The notes under the pieces were generated by a model, which saw nothing but the letters and a program-made list of their open reading frames with translations, was not told the DNA's origin and did not search any database. 64,000 nucleotides of DNA from JALYOC01 sp036675345 (GTDB taxonomy: Bacteria; Myxococcota; Myxococcia; Myxococcales; Myxococcaceae): assembly GCA_036675345.1 (NCBI GenBank), contig JAKFFE010000032.1, positions 1 to 64,000 on the forward strand, written 5' to 3'. The translations under genes and the position numbers were made by a program. Each line of letters opens with the position of its first letter. Position 1 is the first letter of the stretch. Below, one piece after another: positions 26,612-35,959 of this stretch.

Positions 26612-28153
26612 TCAGCTCCGGAAGAAGAGCAGGGTCACCACCACGAACAGCGGGATCAGCACCGCGCAGGACCAGCCCAGGTAGCCAAAGAAGGAGGGCA
26701 TCTTCACTCCGCGCTGCTCGGCCACCGCCTTGACCATGAAGTTGGGGCCGTTGCCGATGTACGTGTTGGCGCCCATCAAGACCGCCCCGGCGGAGATAGC
26801 GATCAGGATTCCCTCCGCCGTGCCGCCGGACTCCAGCAGGGTGGCCAGGAAGCGGCCCTCGGTGGGGATGCCGTGGAGCCCGGCCGCGGCGGCGGACATG
26901 GTCAGGTAGGTGGGGGCGTTGTCCAGGAAGCTGGAGAGGATTCCGGTGGCCCAGAAGAACTGCCAGGGGTCGCGGATCCCCAGCGACGGGGCGTGGACGT
27001 TGAGCAACAGCAGGGCGGGGATCATGGTGACGAAGATCCCGGCGAACAGCACCGCCACCTCGATCACCGGGCCGAAGCCGAAGTGGTTCTCCTGGTGCAC
27101 CAGACGGGGGGTGAGCAGGAAGGAGGCGGTGGCCAGGGTCACCATCAGCGCCTCCTGGAGTCCGAACGGCCAGCTGCCGCCGGCGAAGAACACTCCCCGG
27201 CCGCTGGCGAACACCACCGCCACCACCCCCAGCAGCAGGAGCAGGTTGAAGGCCCCGTCCAGTCCGAAGGGGGCGTGCTGCTTGACCTCCGCGTGTTGAT
27301 CGCCGGGGCGGCGGACCTCCTCCCGGTCGAAGATCACTTTGTCGAGGGCGAAGAAGATCACCAGCAGCGCGCCGTTGATCATCAGCCAGATCGGCCACAG
27401 GTGCTGCACGGTCCACTCGAAGGGGACGCCCTTGAGGAAGCCCAGGAACAGCGGGGGATCGCCGAGGGGAGTGAGCAGTCCGCCGCAGTTGGAGACCACG
27501 AAGATGAAGAACACCACGATGTGCGCCTTCGCCTCCCGGGGAGCGTTGGCCCGCAGCAGGGGGCGGATCAGCAACATCGAGGCCCCGGTGGTGCCGATCA
27601 GGCTGGCCAGCACCGCGCCGATTCCCAGCAGCAGGGTGTTGAAGGCCGGAGACCCATCCAGGGAGCCGCGCACGTAGATCCCGCCGGAGATCACGTACAG
27701 GGCGCCCAGCAGGCAGAGGAAGGAGACGTACTCGCGGGCCTTCTCGAAGAGCTCGAAGCCGGCGGCGCTGCCGAACTGGAGCACCAGCCAGACGGCGACC
27801 GGCAGCGAGAGCAGCAGGGTGATCACCGCCTTGTTCCGGTTGTGCTCCCAGAAGTGGGAGGCGAACAGGGGGAGCAGCGCGATCGCCGCCAGCAGTCCGG
27901 CGAAGGGGAGCACCGACCAGGGGCGGAGGGCGCCGCGCATGGTGGCGATCGCGTCCGCAGAGGCGTGGGGATGCGGGGCCAGGGCCAGCGCGGCGATCGC
28001 CAGCACGGCGATTCCCAGCGCGGCGTACAGCTCGCGGTGCAGGGAAGAGGGGGGCGGAAGTTCGGAGGGGGAGGCGCTCACCGGCGGGACCGTGTCCGAG
28101 GTGGGTGGGAAGTTCAAGGGATCTGCCGGGAGGGACTTGGGAGGGGCAGCCAT
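26612..28153 (-). CDS. ArsB/NhaD-type ion transporter (probable Na+/H+ antiporter)
   Basis: 513 residues: a Pro/Ser-rich cytoplasmic N-terminus (1-38), then 12 or so membrane helices. The inverted-repeat family motifs are visible: NCGGLLTPLGDPPLFLGFLKG in the first half and FLDNAPTYLTM plus GANTYIGNGPNFMVKAVAE in the second. Similar DNAPT and GxPxN motifs define the ion-transporter superfamily that includes NhaD and ArsB. Sodium/proton exchange is the best guess; citrate or arsenite export cannot be excluded. nhaA lies 840 bases upstream on the same strand. Confidence 0.85.
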   Translation of the reverse strand: MAAPPKSLPADPLNFPPTSDTVPPVSASPSELPPPSSLHRELYAALGIAVLAIAALALAPHPHASADAIATMRGALRPWSVLPFAGLLAAIALLPLFASHFWEHNRNKAVITLLLSLPVAVWLVLQFGSAAGFELFEKAREYVSFLCLLGALYVISGGIYVRGSLDGSPAFNTLLLGIGAVLASLIGTTGASMLLIRPLLRANAPREAKAHIVVFFIFVVSNCGGLLTPLGDPPLFLGFLKGVPFEWTVQHLWPIWLMINGALLVIFFALDKVIFDREEVRRPGDQHAEVKQHAPFGLDGAFNLLLLLGVVAVVFASGRGVFFAGGSWPFGLQEALMVTLATASFLLTPRLVHQENHFGFGPVIEVAVLFAGIFVTMIPALLLLNVHAPSLGIRDPWQFFWATGILSSFLDNAPTYLTMSAAAAGLHGIPTEGRFLATLLESGGTAEGILIAISAGAVLMGANTYIGNGPNFMVKAVAEQRGVKMPSFFGYLGWSCAVLIPLFVVVTLLFFRS

Positions 28154-28316
28154 CGACGCAGGGAACGCTGGGTTACCGGGGGCCTGGTCCGGCCGTTCGC
28201 CTGGGGTGCCGGAGAGGTGGGGTTCGGTTCCACCCGAGATCTGCCGGCGCCCTGCGGCGATGTGAACGGCGGCAGGGGCTAGGGACGAACTGGGACCTTC
28301 GGGATCGCCAGCTGAA

Positions 28317-28362
28317 GACTGGGCGCTGAGAAGGACACTTATGTCTTTCGTGGCGGCCAGTC
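28317..28362. repeat. 46-bp nested hairpin, family B, copy 1
   Basis: The outer arms GACTGGGCGC (28317-28326) and GCGGCCAGTC (28353-28362) have one mismatch. The inner arms GAAGGACA (28330-28337) and TGTCTTTC (28342-28349) have one mismatch. It contains the stop codon of the frameshifted leftward gene at 28339. The second, perfect copy is at 40518. Confidence 0.75.
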
Positions 28363-28898
28363 CTGGGCGAGCCCGGCGAAGAAGGCCCCCGCCAGGTGAA
28401 TGGAGAGTTCGCTGACCAGCCCATAGTCCTATCGGAGATTTCCGGATCCGGCCAGGGGACCACGACCATCAGCGGCCGCGGGACAAGGGCAGCCAGGTCG
28501 CCGAACGGTTCGGAACTGGCTGCGGCGGCCTGCACGACGCGGACGCCACGCAGAGACGCGACGAACATCTCGAGGACCTCCTTCTCCGCCGAGGGCGCCT
28601 GTCCAGAGACGAGCGCCAGGGAGGCCGCAACACGACCGTGAACAAGGACCGTCGCGAGCGCAACGCTCGGGGCCGAGGTGAACCGAATGCGGAAGCGAGC
28701 GAGAGGCCCGGACCACGCGGCATCGAAAGAATCGCCGTACTCGCGCAAGAACTCCCCACACAGCCCGAGCCACTTGGGGGAGAGCTCACTCAACTTCCGA
28801 AAGCCGATTGTCTCGGGCAATCCGTCGATGTCGTACTGCGCAAGGTAGAAGCCCATTTCGGATGACGCTCGCGGAGGCCCATCTGTAGCTGTGCTCAC
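28339..28898 (-). pseudogene. Frameshifted gene of unknown function
   Basis: From GTG 28898 (or ATG 28856) the frame reads a coherent globular protein for about 158 codons (GFYLAQYDIDGLPETIGFRK... PLMVVVPWPDPEISD). It then becomes implausible, rich in Arg, Ser and Pro. Shifting frame near 28425-28434 restores a good sequence, DYGLVSELSIHLAGAFFAGL, then AQDWPPRKT and a TAA stop at 28339-28341. A single missing base in codons for D-x-D-Y explains this. Either the gene is newly inactivated or the assembly lost one base. No family is recognised; the protein is soluble, with no signal peptide. Confidence 0.6.
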
Positions 28899-28991
28899 CC
28901 CTCACCCCCGTGACGGAACTGTGGTTTCGATTCACATCTCATGGGGCTCCTCCGTTTCTGGCCGCCATGCGGCACAGGGGAAAGATCGGAA

Positions 28992-30311
28992 TCATCCCAC
29001 CGCCCGGGGCTTGATCACCCTCAGCATCAGATACCCCACCACCGCGGCGACGAAGGACCCGACCAGGATCCCCAGCTTGGCCTTCTCCAGCAGTGCCGGG
29101 GCGTCGGCGAAGGCCAGCCCGGCGACAAACAGCGCCACGGTGAAGCCGATCCCTCCCACCACCGCCACCCCGTGCAACTGCGCCCAGCGGGCGCCTCCGG
29201 GCAGCGGAGAGACCTTGAGCCGGATCGCCGCCCAGGCAAAGGCGAAGATCCCCACCTGCTTGCCCAGGAACAGCCCCAGGGCGATCCCCAGCGGCAGCGG
29301 CTCGAGCAGGGTGGCCAGGGACATCTGCCGGACGTCCACCCCGGAGTTGGCCAGCGCGAACAGGGGGACGATCACGAAGGCCACTGGCGCGTGCAGTCCG
29401 TGGATCAACCGGTTGAGCGGCGGCTCCAGATCCTCCAGCTGATCTTCGATCTGGAGGATCTGCTCGTTCTGGAGATCCTCGTCCTCCGGCTGATCGAGCA
29501 GGGTGGCGCTGTGCGCGTGCAGCCCGCGCAGCACCTCTCGCGGGTGCCGGGCGGAGCGGGCCGGGACCAGCATCCCCAGCACCACCCCGGCGATGGTGGC
29601 GTGGATTCCTCCGTAGTGCATGGTCAGCCACAGGCCCAGCCCCGCCAGCCAGAACAGCCAGGTGTTGCGCAGGCCGAAGCGCGCCCCCAAGAAGATCAGC
29701 ACGGTGATCGCCGCCGCCCCCAGCAGCCAGTTCAGATGGAGGCCGGTCCCGTAGAAGAGGGCGATCACCAGGATTCCTCCCAGGTCGTCGAAGATCGCCA
29801 GCGCGGTCAGGAACACCACCAGGGCGGGGGTGATCCTCCCCTTGAGCAGGGTGAGGACCCCGATCGAAAACGCGATGTCGGTGGCCATCGGGATCGCCCA
29901 GCCGGTGGCCTCCTTCCCGCTGGGGTTGAAGAACAGGTAGATGCCGGCCGGGACCACCATCCCTCCCGCGGCGGCGATCAGCGGGAGCATCGCCTTGGAG
30001 AGGGTGTTGAGCTCGCCCACCACCAGCTCGCGTTTGATCTCCAGCCCCACCAGCAGGAAGAAGAACGCCATCAGCCCGTCGCTGATCAGGTGATGGAGGG
30101 AGAAGGCGCCGGTCCAGCCCGCCACCGACACCGCCAGCGGGGTCTCCAGCAGGTGGTGGTAGGTGTCGCTGAACGGTGAGTTGGCCCACAGCATCGCGGT
30201 CACCGCCGCCAGCATCAGCAGGATCCCGCTGGCCGCCTCCAGGTGGAAGAAGCGCTGCAGGGGATCGACGACGGCTCGGAACAGGGGCGGGAGGGGGCGA
30301 GTCGAGGACAT
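28992..30311 (-). CDS. nhaA: Na+/H+ antiporter NhaA
   Basis: 439 residues from ATG 30311. It matches the NhaA family closely: HLEAASGILLMLAAVTAMLWANS at the start, DGLMAFFFLLVGLEIKRELV, the paired aspartates of the ion site in ALAIFDDLGGILVIALFY, ATDIAFSIGVL, and GIGFTVALFVAGLAF near the end. An acidic insertion (EDEDLQNEQILQIEDQLEDLE, about 285-305) lies in a cytoplasmic loop and is longer than in E. coli NhaA. It exports sodium in exchange for protons at the inner membrane. Upstream lies 1.1 kb of repeats. Confidence 0.95.
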   Translation of the reverse strand: MSSTRPLPPLFRAVVDPLQRFFHLEAASGILLMLAAVTAMLWANSPFSDTYHHLLETPLAVSVAGWTGAFSLHHLISDGLMAFFFLLVGLEIKRELVVGELNTLSKAMLPLIAAAGGMVVPAGIYLFFNPSGKEATGWAIPMATDIAFSIGVLTLLKGRITPALVVFLTALAIFDDLGGILVIALFYGTGLHLNWLLGAAAITVLIFLGARFGLRNTWLFWLAGLGLWLTMHYGGIHATIAGVVLGMLVPARSARHPREVLRGLHAHSATLLDQPEDEDLQNEQILQIEDQLEDLEPPLNRLIHGLHAPVAFVIVPLFALANSGVDVRQMSLATLLEPLPLGIALGLFLGKQVGIFAFAWAAIRLKVSPLPGGARWAQLHGVAVVGGIGFTVALFVAGLAFADAPALLEKAKLGILVGSFVAAVVGYLMLRVIKPRAVG

Positions 30312-31468
30312 GCTGATGGTTGGCCTAGCAAGCTTCGCCTGGGGCTTCACCTCGAACCGGATGCAGGCGCGAGGTTTCCGGGGTTGAGGACACAGCTCAA
30401 AGGTACCCAAAGGTGGAGGAGGCTTGGCTTGCGGCCGAAGTTGCGGCGTGCCCTGGCCAGCCTGGCGAAGAGGTGCAGCCGCGGAACGACGCCGCTCCAG
30501 AGACTGACGCGCCTCATTCACCTCGCGGAGGCACCAGTTCGCCAAGGAGAAGAGCTGCGGGTCGCCGGCTCCGGGAAGCGACTGAGCCTGTTGGTGCTGG
30601 GTCCCCCCGACGCCCTGCCGGCCGCGGTGGCCTCGCCAACACAACGCAGTGCCCCCACGGTCACTCCGCTGCGAAAAACCAGGCGGGAAATCGCAGCGCA
30701 GCGCCCGCCAGGGCACTCCGTTGTGTTGGGCCGCGCGATCCGGATCCGGCCTCCCGGGTTTGGGTGCCCCGGCTCAAAACGAGCCCGCGCCTCCGCTCCA
30801 TCCCGGCGGCGGTCCAGAGGGGGGCCGCCTTCCAGTGATGCCCTGCCTTGGGCGCCGCTGAGCCTGTTGGTGCTGGGTACCCTCGACGCCCTGCAGGCCG
30901 CGGTGGCCTCGCCAACACAACGCAGTGCCCCCGCGGTCACTCCGCTGCGAAAAACCAGGCGGGAAATCGCAGCGCACTGCCCGCCAGGGCACTCCGTTGT
31001 GTTGCGCCGCGCGAGCCGGAACCGCCCTCCCGGGTCTTGGGCCCCGGCTCAAAACGAGCCCGCGCCGACCATGGAGGACGACGACGACGCGGTCGAACGC
31101 TCCATCCCGGTGGTGGTCCAGAGGGGTGCCGCCTTCCAGTGATGTCCTGCCTTGGGCGCGGCTGAGCCTGGGGGTGGGTGCCCCCGGCGACCTGCAGGCC
31201 GCGGTGGCCTTGCCATCCCGCCTTGGTGGCGCCGTGAACGAGGGGCGCCGACGACCATCGCCACCGGGGCCTCGGACCCGCTTCCGCATCCGGGAAGACT
31301 CCGCGGCACCTGCGCGCCCAGGAAACCCTCAACCTCGACCGGAGCGCGCTGTTCGCCCCAGCCCTGCTCTCGGTGGAGGAAGCGGCCGTCGGCCGTAACA
31401 GGCGGGTGTTCTTCGGACCCGCCCCCAGTGAAGGGGAATGTCATACCCGGGAGGTAGGGTGGTGGACG
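30312..31468. other. 1.16-kb intergenic region dominated by repeats
   Basis: Between the divergent nhaA and sbcD-like genes, no frame in this stretch gives a convincing protein; long open frames exist but are rich in Arg, Pro and Ala, as expected of GC-rich non-coding DNA. Its centre is occupied by two full and one partial tandem units (30584-31240). A GGCGGGT/ACCCGCC hairpin at 31401-31423 precedes the sbcD-like gene. Promoters for both flanking genes must lie at its ends. Confidence 0.7.
30584..31240. repeat. Large tandem repeat, units of 276 and 304 bp plus a partial third
   Basis: Units begin with GAGCCTG at 30584, 30860 and 31164. The first two are highly similar over their whole length; the second carries an extra run of about 28 bp near 31068-31097 (CCATGGAGGACGACGACGAC). 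Each full unit contains a nested hairpin: CAACACAACGCAGTGCCC (30637-30654) with GGGCACTCCGTTGTGTTG (30711-30728), and inside it CGCTGCGA (30667-30674) with TCGCAGCG (30691-30698). The copy in unit 2 is at 30913-31004. The third copy stops before the hairpin. Confidence 0.85.
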
Positions 31469-32710
31469 ATGGCCTTCACCTTCGTGCACGCCGCCGACCT
31501 GCACCTGGACAGCCCCTTTCGGGCGGTTCGCGCCGACGCGCGTCTGATGGGTCTGCTGCAGGAGTCCACCTTCCGCGCGCTGGCGGCGGTGGTGGACCTG
31601 GCGCTGCGGCAGCAGGCGGCCTTCGTGGTGCTGGCCGGGGACCTGTTCGACGCCAAGGATCGCTCGGTGCGCGCCCGGCTGGGGCTGCGGCGGGAATTGG
31701 CCCGGCTGGATGCGGCGGGGATCCGGACCTTCATCGTCCACGGCAACCATGATCCACTGGGGGGCGAGGCCCGCATCGGCCTGCCTCCCTCGGTGAAGAT
31801 CTTCGGGACCGAGTGGGAGGAGATCCTGGTGGAGCTGCCCTCCGGCGAACGCTGCCGGGTGCAGGGAGTCTCCTATCCCCAGGAGCGGGTGACCGAGAAC
31901 CTCTCCCGCCGCTTCTCCCGGCAGGGCCCAGAGTTCACGGTGGCGGTGCTGCACGCCAACGTGGGCGGGGACTCGGGGCACGCCAACTACGCGCCCTGTT
32001 CGCTGACCGACCTCGCGGACCGCGGGCTGGACTACTGGGCGCTGGGGCATGTGCACACCCGGGCCGAGTACGCGCTGGCCACCGGCGGGGTGGCGGTGTT
32101 CCCCGGCAATCCGCAGGGACGGCACGCCAACGAGACCGGGGAGCGGGGCTGCGTGCTGGTCCGGGTGGAGGGAGGCCGCAGCACCCGGACCTTCGTGGCG
32201 GTGGACCAGGTCCGCTGGCACCGGCTCCCGGTGGAGGTCTCCGGCTGCGCAGAGATCGGCGCGGTCGCGGACGCGGTGGAGCACGCGGTGGACGCGGCCT
32301 GCCCGGACGGCTTTGACGCCCACGCGGTGCGGGTGCTGCTGGAGGGGCGGGGTGGACCGCACTCCGAGCTGGCGGATCCCGACGCGCTGACCCAGCTGCA
32401 ATCGGAGCTGGGGGAACGCCTGGCGGCCCGGAACCCTCCGGTGCTGCTGGAGTCGCTGGAGGACCGCACCGCCCCCCTGATCGAGTTGTCCCGGATCCGT
32501 CAGGACGGCGGGCTGGCGGCGGAGGTGTTGGAGGTGGCGGACGCGGCGCTGCGGGTGGACGCCGGGCGGGCGGCGCTGTGGGACGGGGAGCTGGACACCC
32601 TGGATGCGCGGCTCAAGCGTGCGGGGCTGGTCCCCACCCGGGAACGGGCCGGGGCCCTGATCGACCGGGCGTCGCTGCGCGCGGTGGAGCTGCTGGGGGA
32701 GGGCGGATGA
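31469..32710 (+). CDS. SbcD/YhaO-like DNA repair exonuclease subunit
   Basis: 413 residues from ATG 31469. It opens FTFVHAADLHLDSPF, the calcineurin-type nuclease start, followed by LAGDLFDAKD, VHGNHDP, VLHANVGG and ALGHVHTRAE, which supply all metal ligands of Mre11/SbcD-type nucleases. The C-terminal region is the capping and partner-binding domain. Its TGA overlaps the ATG of the downstream ATPase (ATGA), the standard nuclease-ATPase pairing of SbcCD and YhaO/YhaN. The complex is expected to process DNA ends or hairpins in the cytoplasm. Confidence 0.9.
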   Translation: MAFTFVHAADLHLDSPFRAVRADARLMGLLQESTFRALAAVVDLALRQQAAFVVLAGDLFDAKDRSVRARLGLRRELARLDAAGIRTFIVHGNHDPLGGEARIGLPPSVKIFGTEWEEILVELPSGERCRVQGVSYPQERVTENLSRRFSRQGPEFTVAVLHANVGGDSGHANYAPCSLTDLADRGLDYWALGHVHTRAEYALATGGVAVFPGNPQGRHANETGERGCVLVRVEGGRSTRTFVAVDQVRWHRLPVEVSGCAEIGAVADAVEHAVDAACPDGFDAHAVRVLLEGRGGPHSELADPDALTQLQSELGERLAARNPPVLLESLEDRTAPLIELSRIRQDGGLAAEVLEVADAALRVDAGRAALWDGELDTLDARLKRAGLVPTRERAGALIDRASLRAVELLGEGG

Positions 32711-35700
32711 GGCGCGATGGGAAGGGGACCTCCGAACTGCCGCTGGTGAGCGACCCCGGTCAGTCGGAGACCCCGCTGGCCACCCGCGGGCTGCGGATCG
32801 ACCGGCTGCGGATCGATGCCTTCGGGCAGCTCTCCGGGACCGAGCTGGCGTTGGCGCCCGGGCTCAACGTGCTCTGCGGTCCCAACGAGGCCGGCAAGAG
32901 CACCCTGTTGGCGTTCCTGCGCTGGATGCTGTTCGGGTTCGAGAAGAAGGCGGTGGGGGATCGCTACGTCCCCCTCAACGGCCAGCCGCTCTCCGGCGAG
33001 CTGGTGCTGGCCACCGCCGCGGGCCCGATGGTGCTGCGCCGTCACGGGCGAAAGCGGCTGGAAGGGGAGCTGACCCTGCGCACCCTTCGCGGAGAGCCGC
33101 TCCCCGCCTCCCGGCTGGAGGATGCGCTGGGGGCGCTCTCGCGCGACCTCTACTTCCAGGTGTTTGCCTTCGGGCTGGAGGAGCTGGCGACCTTCGATCA
33201 GCTGGCCTCCCAGGGCACGGTCTCCGACGCCCTGTTCGCCGCCGGGATCCAGGGGGCGCAGCGGCTGCCGGAGACCCTCAAGCGTCTCCGGGATGGGTCG
33301 GAGGCGCTGTACGCCCCGCGGGCCGGGACCCGGCCCTTGAACCAGCTGTTGGGGGAGCTGGAGACCGTGCAGAAGGAGCTGGCCGCGCTCGGGGATCGCC
33401 CGGCGCGCTACTTCGAGCTGCGGGCCCGGCAGGAGCTGCTGCAGTCCTCCTGGTCCCAGGTGGAGCGGGACGGGGTGGCCGCCCGGGCGGCGCTGGATCG
33501 CTGGACCCGGCTGTGTGGCGCCCGGGAGGATCTGCTGAGGTTGGCGGAGGTGGAGACGGAGCTCTCCGGGCTGCCGCCGCTGGAGGCCTTCCCGGAGGAT
33601 GGGCTGGCCCGGCTGGAGGGAAGGCTGGAGGCGGAGCGTCGGGCCCAGCGGGAGCAGGACGCGGCCCAGCTGGAGCTGCACACCGTGGAAGAGGCCCTCT
33701 CCCGGCAGGCCCAGGCGCCGCCGCTGGCCGGGCTGCTGGAGGAGGCGCGCGCGGTCCTCGACGGCCATCGGGCGTTGGGCGAGACCGGCCGGCGCGTTCC
33801 CGAGGCCCGGCGCGAGGTGGCCGCCGGACTCTCCCGCGCGCAGACCCGCGCCGACTCGCTGGGGCTCTCCGGGGCGCTGGCCCCGGTGGACCTGTCCGCG
33901 GCGGCGGCGGCGCGGCTGCTGACAGTGCGCGACGCCCTGGCGGCGGTGGAGCTGCGGGTCTCCGAACGCGCCGCAGTGGCCCGGGAGACCAACGCGGAGT
34001 GGGAGCGCAGGAGGGACGAGCAGCTCCGGCAGGAGGAGCAGCTGCGCACCCTGGCCGGACCGGAGGCCGGACCGCTGAGGGCGGCGCAGGCCGCGGTGGT
34101 GCAGTGGGCGCCGCTGAGGGCCGAGCTCCGTGGGGTCCAGGACGCGTCGGCCGAGCGCCGGGCGCGGCGGGAGTCGGTGGAGGCGGAGCAGCCCGCGCCG
34201 CCCCGCGCGGCGTTTCCGGTCTGGTTGGCGGGGCTGGCCACCGCGGTGCTGGGGCTGGTGCCACTCGCCGCCTTCCTGCTGCTGGGGAAAGCGGCGCTGC
34301 CCCATGGCGTCGGGGTCTTCCTGGGGCTGGCGGCGGTGCTGTGGGCGGTCCAGCTGCGAGCGGGCCAGGGACACCGGCAGGATCTGGCAACCTGGCAGCA
34401 GCGCTGCGAGCTGCGGCGGCGGGAGCTGGAGCGACTGGACCTGGAGCTGGCGACGCTGGGCTCCCGGGAGGTGACGCTGGCCTCGGCGCTGGAGTCGGTC
34501 CTCCGCGAGGGCGGGCTGTGGGCGGAGGCCAGCGCGGTCGAGGTGGCCTCCCGGCTGCAGGCCCTGGCGGACGGGCTGCGTCGGGCGGAGGCGCGGGAGT
34601 CGGTGGCGGCCTCGATGGCGTCGGTGGTGGCCCGGGCGGGCGCGGCGCAGCTGGCCCGGAGCGCGGCCGACGAGGCGCTGGCCCAGGCGGAGCGCGAGCG
34701 GGGGCTGCTGATCGTCCAGCTGGAGTCCTGGCTGGCGGCGCGCGGCTTCCCCACGGGGATCTCCGCCGACCGCTCGGTGGAGCTGATGCGGGAGGCGGCC
34801 TCGCTGCAGGAGACGCTGGCCTCGCTGGCGGCCCAGCGGGAGCAGCTGCAGGCCGAATGGACGCAGTGGGAGGCGGCCGGGGCCCGGGTCCAGGAGTTGG
34901 CCTCCCGCGCCCAGCTGCCGTCGAGCTCTCCGGAGGTGGCTGCCCGGGCGCTCCTGGAGGGACTGGACGCCGAGCGGCTCCGCCGCTCCACCTGCGCCCA
35001 GCTGGAGGCCCAGCGGGGCGGGCTGCAGCTGAAGTGTCAGCAGCGGGCCCGGGCGCTGGAGGAGGCCCGGGCGGCGGGTGCCTCGCTGTTGTCGGGCGCG
35101 GGCGCCGCGGACGAGGAGTCCTTCCGCCGGCTGGCCGAGGCCGCCGGACGCTTCCGGGCTGCCCGGACGGCGCGGGCGAGGCTACGGACCGCGGTGGAGG
35201 CCCGGACCGCGCTGAGCCCGGAGACGGCGCTGGAGCAGATCCAGGGCACCGGGGGCTGGGAGCGGGCGCTGGAGGAGCGGGCGCGGGCCCAGGCCGCACA
35301 GGAGGCGGCGGAGGCGGGGCGGAAGGCGATCTCCGAGGAGCGGGGCGCGGTGGGCAAGGAGCTGGAGGGCCTGGAGGTGGATGACCAGGCCCGCCGGCTG
35401 CGCGCGGACGAGGAGTCACTGCGGCTGCGGATCTCGGCGCTGGCGGATCGCTACGCGGCCGAGCGGGTGGCGCTGGGCCTGGTGGAGACTGCCAAGCGCC
35501 GGTACGAGGAGCAGCACCAGCCCCGGCTGCTGCAGCTGGCCTCCCTGGTGTTCTCCACCCTGACCTCCGGGCGCTATGTGCAGGTGCGGGCTCCGGAGTC
35601 GGAGCGGGGGCTGGTGGCGATCTCCGCCGAGGGGGTGGAGTGGACCGCGGACCGGCTGTCCCGCGGCACCCGCGAGCAGCTGTATCTGGCCTTCCGGATC

Positions 35701-35952
35701 GCCGCGGTGGAGGACCTGGGTGAGACCCGGGCCCGGCTGCCGGTGATCGTGGACGATGTGCTGGTGAACTTCGACGCCGGCCGGGCGGCCGCCGCGGCCC
35801 AGGCGCTGGAGGAGTTGGCGACCCGGCACCAGGTGCTGACCTTCACCTGCCACCCGCATATGGCGGAGCTGTTCGTGGCCCGGGGTGGGCGGGTGCTGGC
35901 ACTGCGGGGCTCGGCTCCGGTTCAGCGGGAGTTGATCCGGCTTCCGGCCTAG
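32707..35952 (+). CDS. SbcC/YhaN-like AAA ATPase with central coiled coil and membrane-like segment
   Basis: 1081 residues. An N-terminal half-ATPase with Walker A GPNEAGKS (about 60) is followed by a very long coiled coil rich in Glu, Arg, Ala and Leu. The C-terminal half has the ABC-type signature LSRGTREQLYLAFRI and Walker B PVIVDDVLVNFD. Near residues 500-550 two strongly hydrophobic stretches (VWLAGLATAVLGLVPLAAFL and FLGLAAVLWAVQL) interrupt the coiled coil, as in YhaN-type rather than classical SbcC proteins, which carry a zinc hook there. It partners the upstream nuclease. Membrane tethering of the complex is suggested but not shown. Confidence 0.9.
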   Translation: MRRDGKGTSELPLVSDPGQSETPLATRGLRIDRLRIDAFGQLSGTELALAPGLNVLCGPNEAGKSTLLAFLRWMLFGFEKKAVGDRYVPLNGQPLSGELVLATAAGPMVLRRHGRKRLEGELTLRTLRGEPLPASRLEDALGALSRDLYFQVFAFGLEELATFDQLASQGTVSDALFAAGIQGAQRLPETLKRLRDGSEALYAPRAGTRPLNQLLGELETVQKELAALGDRPARYFELRARQELLQSSWSQVERDGVAARAALDRWTRLCGAREDLLRLAEVETELSGLPPLEAFPEDGLARLEGRLEAERRAQREQDAAQLELHTVEEALSRQAQAPPLAGLLEEARAVLDGHRALGETGRRVPEARREVAAGLSRAQTRADSLGLSGALAPVDLSAAAAARLLTVRDALAAVELRVSERAAVARETNAEWERRRDEQLRQEEQLRTLAGPEAGPLRAAQAAVVQWAPLRAELRGVQDASAERRARRESVEAEQPAPPRAAFPVWLAGLATAVLGLVPLAAFLLLGKAALPHGVGVFLGLAAVLWAVQLRAGQGHRQDLATWQQRCELRRRELERLDLELATLGSREVTLASALESVLREGGLWAEASAVEVASRLQALADGLRRAEARESVAASMASVVARAGAAQLARSAADEALAQAERERGLLIVQLESWLAARGFPTGISADRSVELMREAASLQETLASLAAQREQLQAEWTQWEAAGARVQELASRAQLPSSSPEVAARALLEGLDAERLRRSTCAQLEAQRGGLQLKCQQRARALEEARAAGASLLSGAGAADEESFRRLAEAAGRFRAARTARARLRTAVEARTALSPETALEQIQGTGGWERALEERARAQAAQEAAEAGRKAISEERGAVGKELEGLEVDDQARRLRADEESLRLRISALADRYAAERVALGLVETAKRRYEEQHQPRLLQLASLVFSTLTSGRYVQVRAPESERGLVAISAEGVEWTADRLSRGTREQLYLAFRIAAVEDLGETRARLPVIVDDVLVNFDAGRAAAAAQALEELATRHQVLTFTCHPHMAELFVARGGRVLALRGSAPVQRELIRLPA

Positions 35953-35959
35953 GCCCGCC

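Noticed and set aside
33278..35419. 713-codon minus-strand frame over the SbcC-like gene
   Set aside because: Almost only Pro, Ala, Arg, Gly; not a plausible protein.
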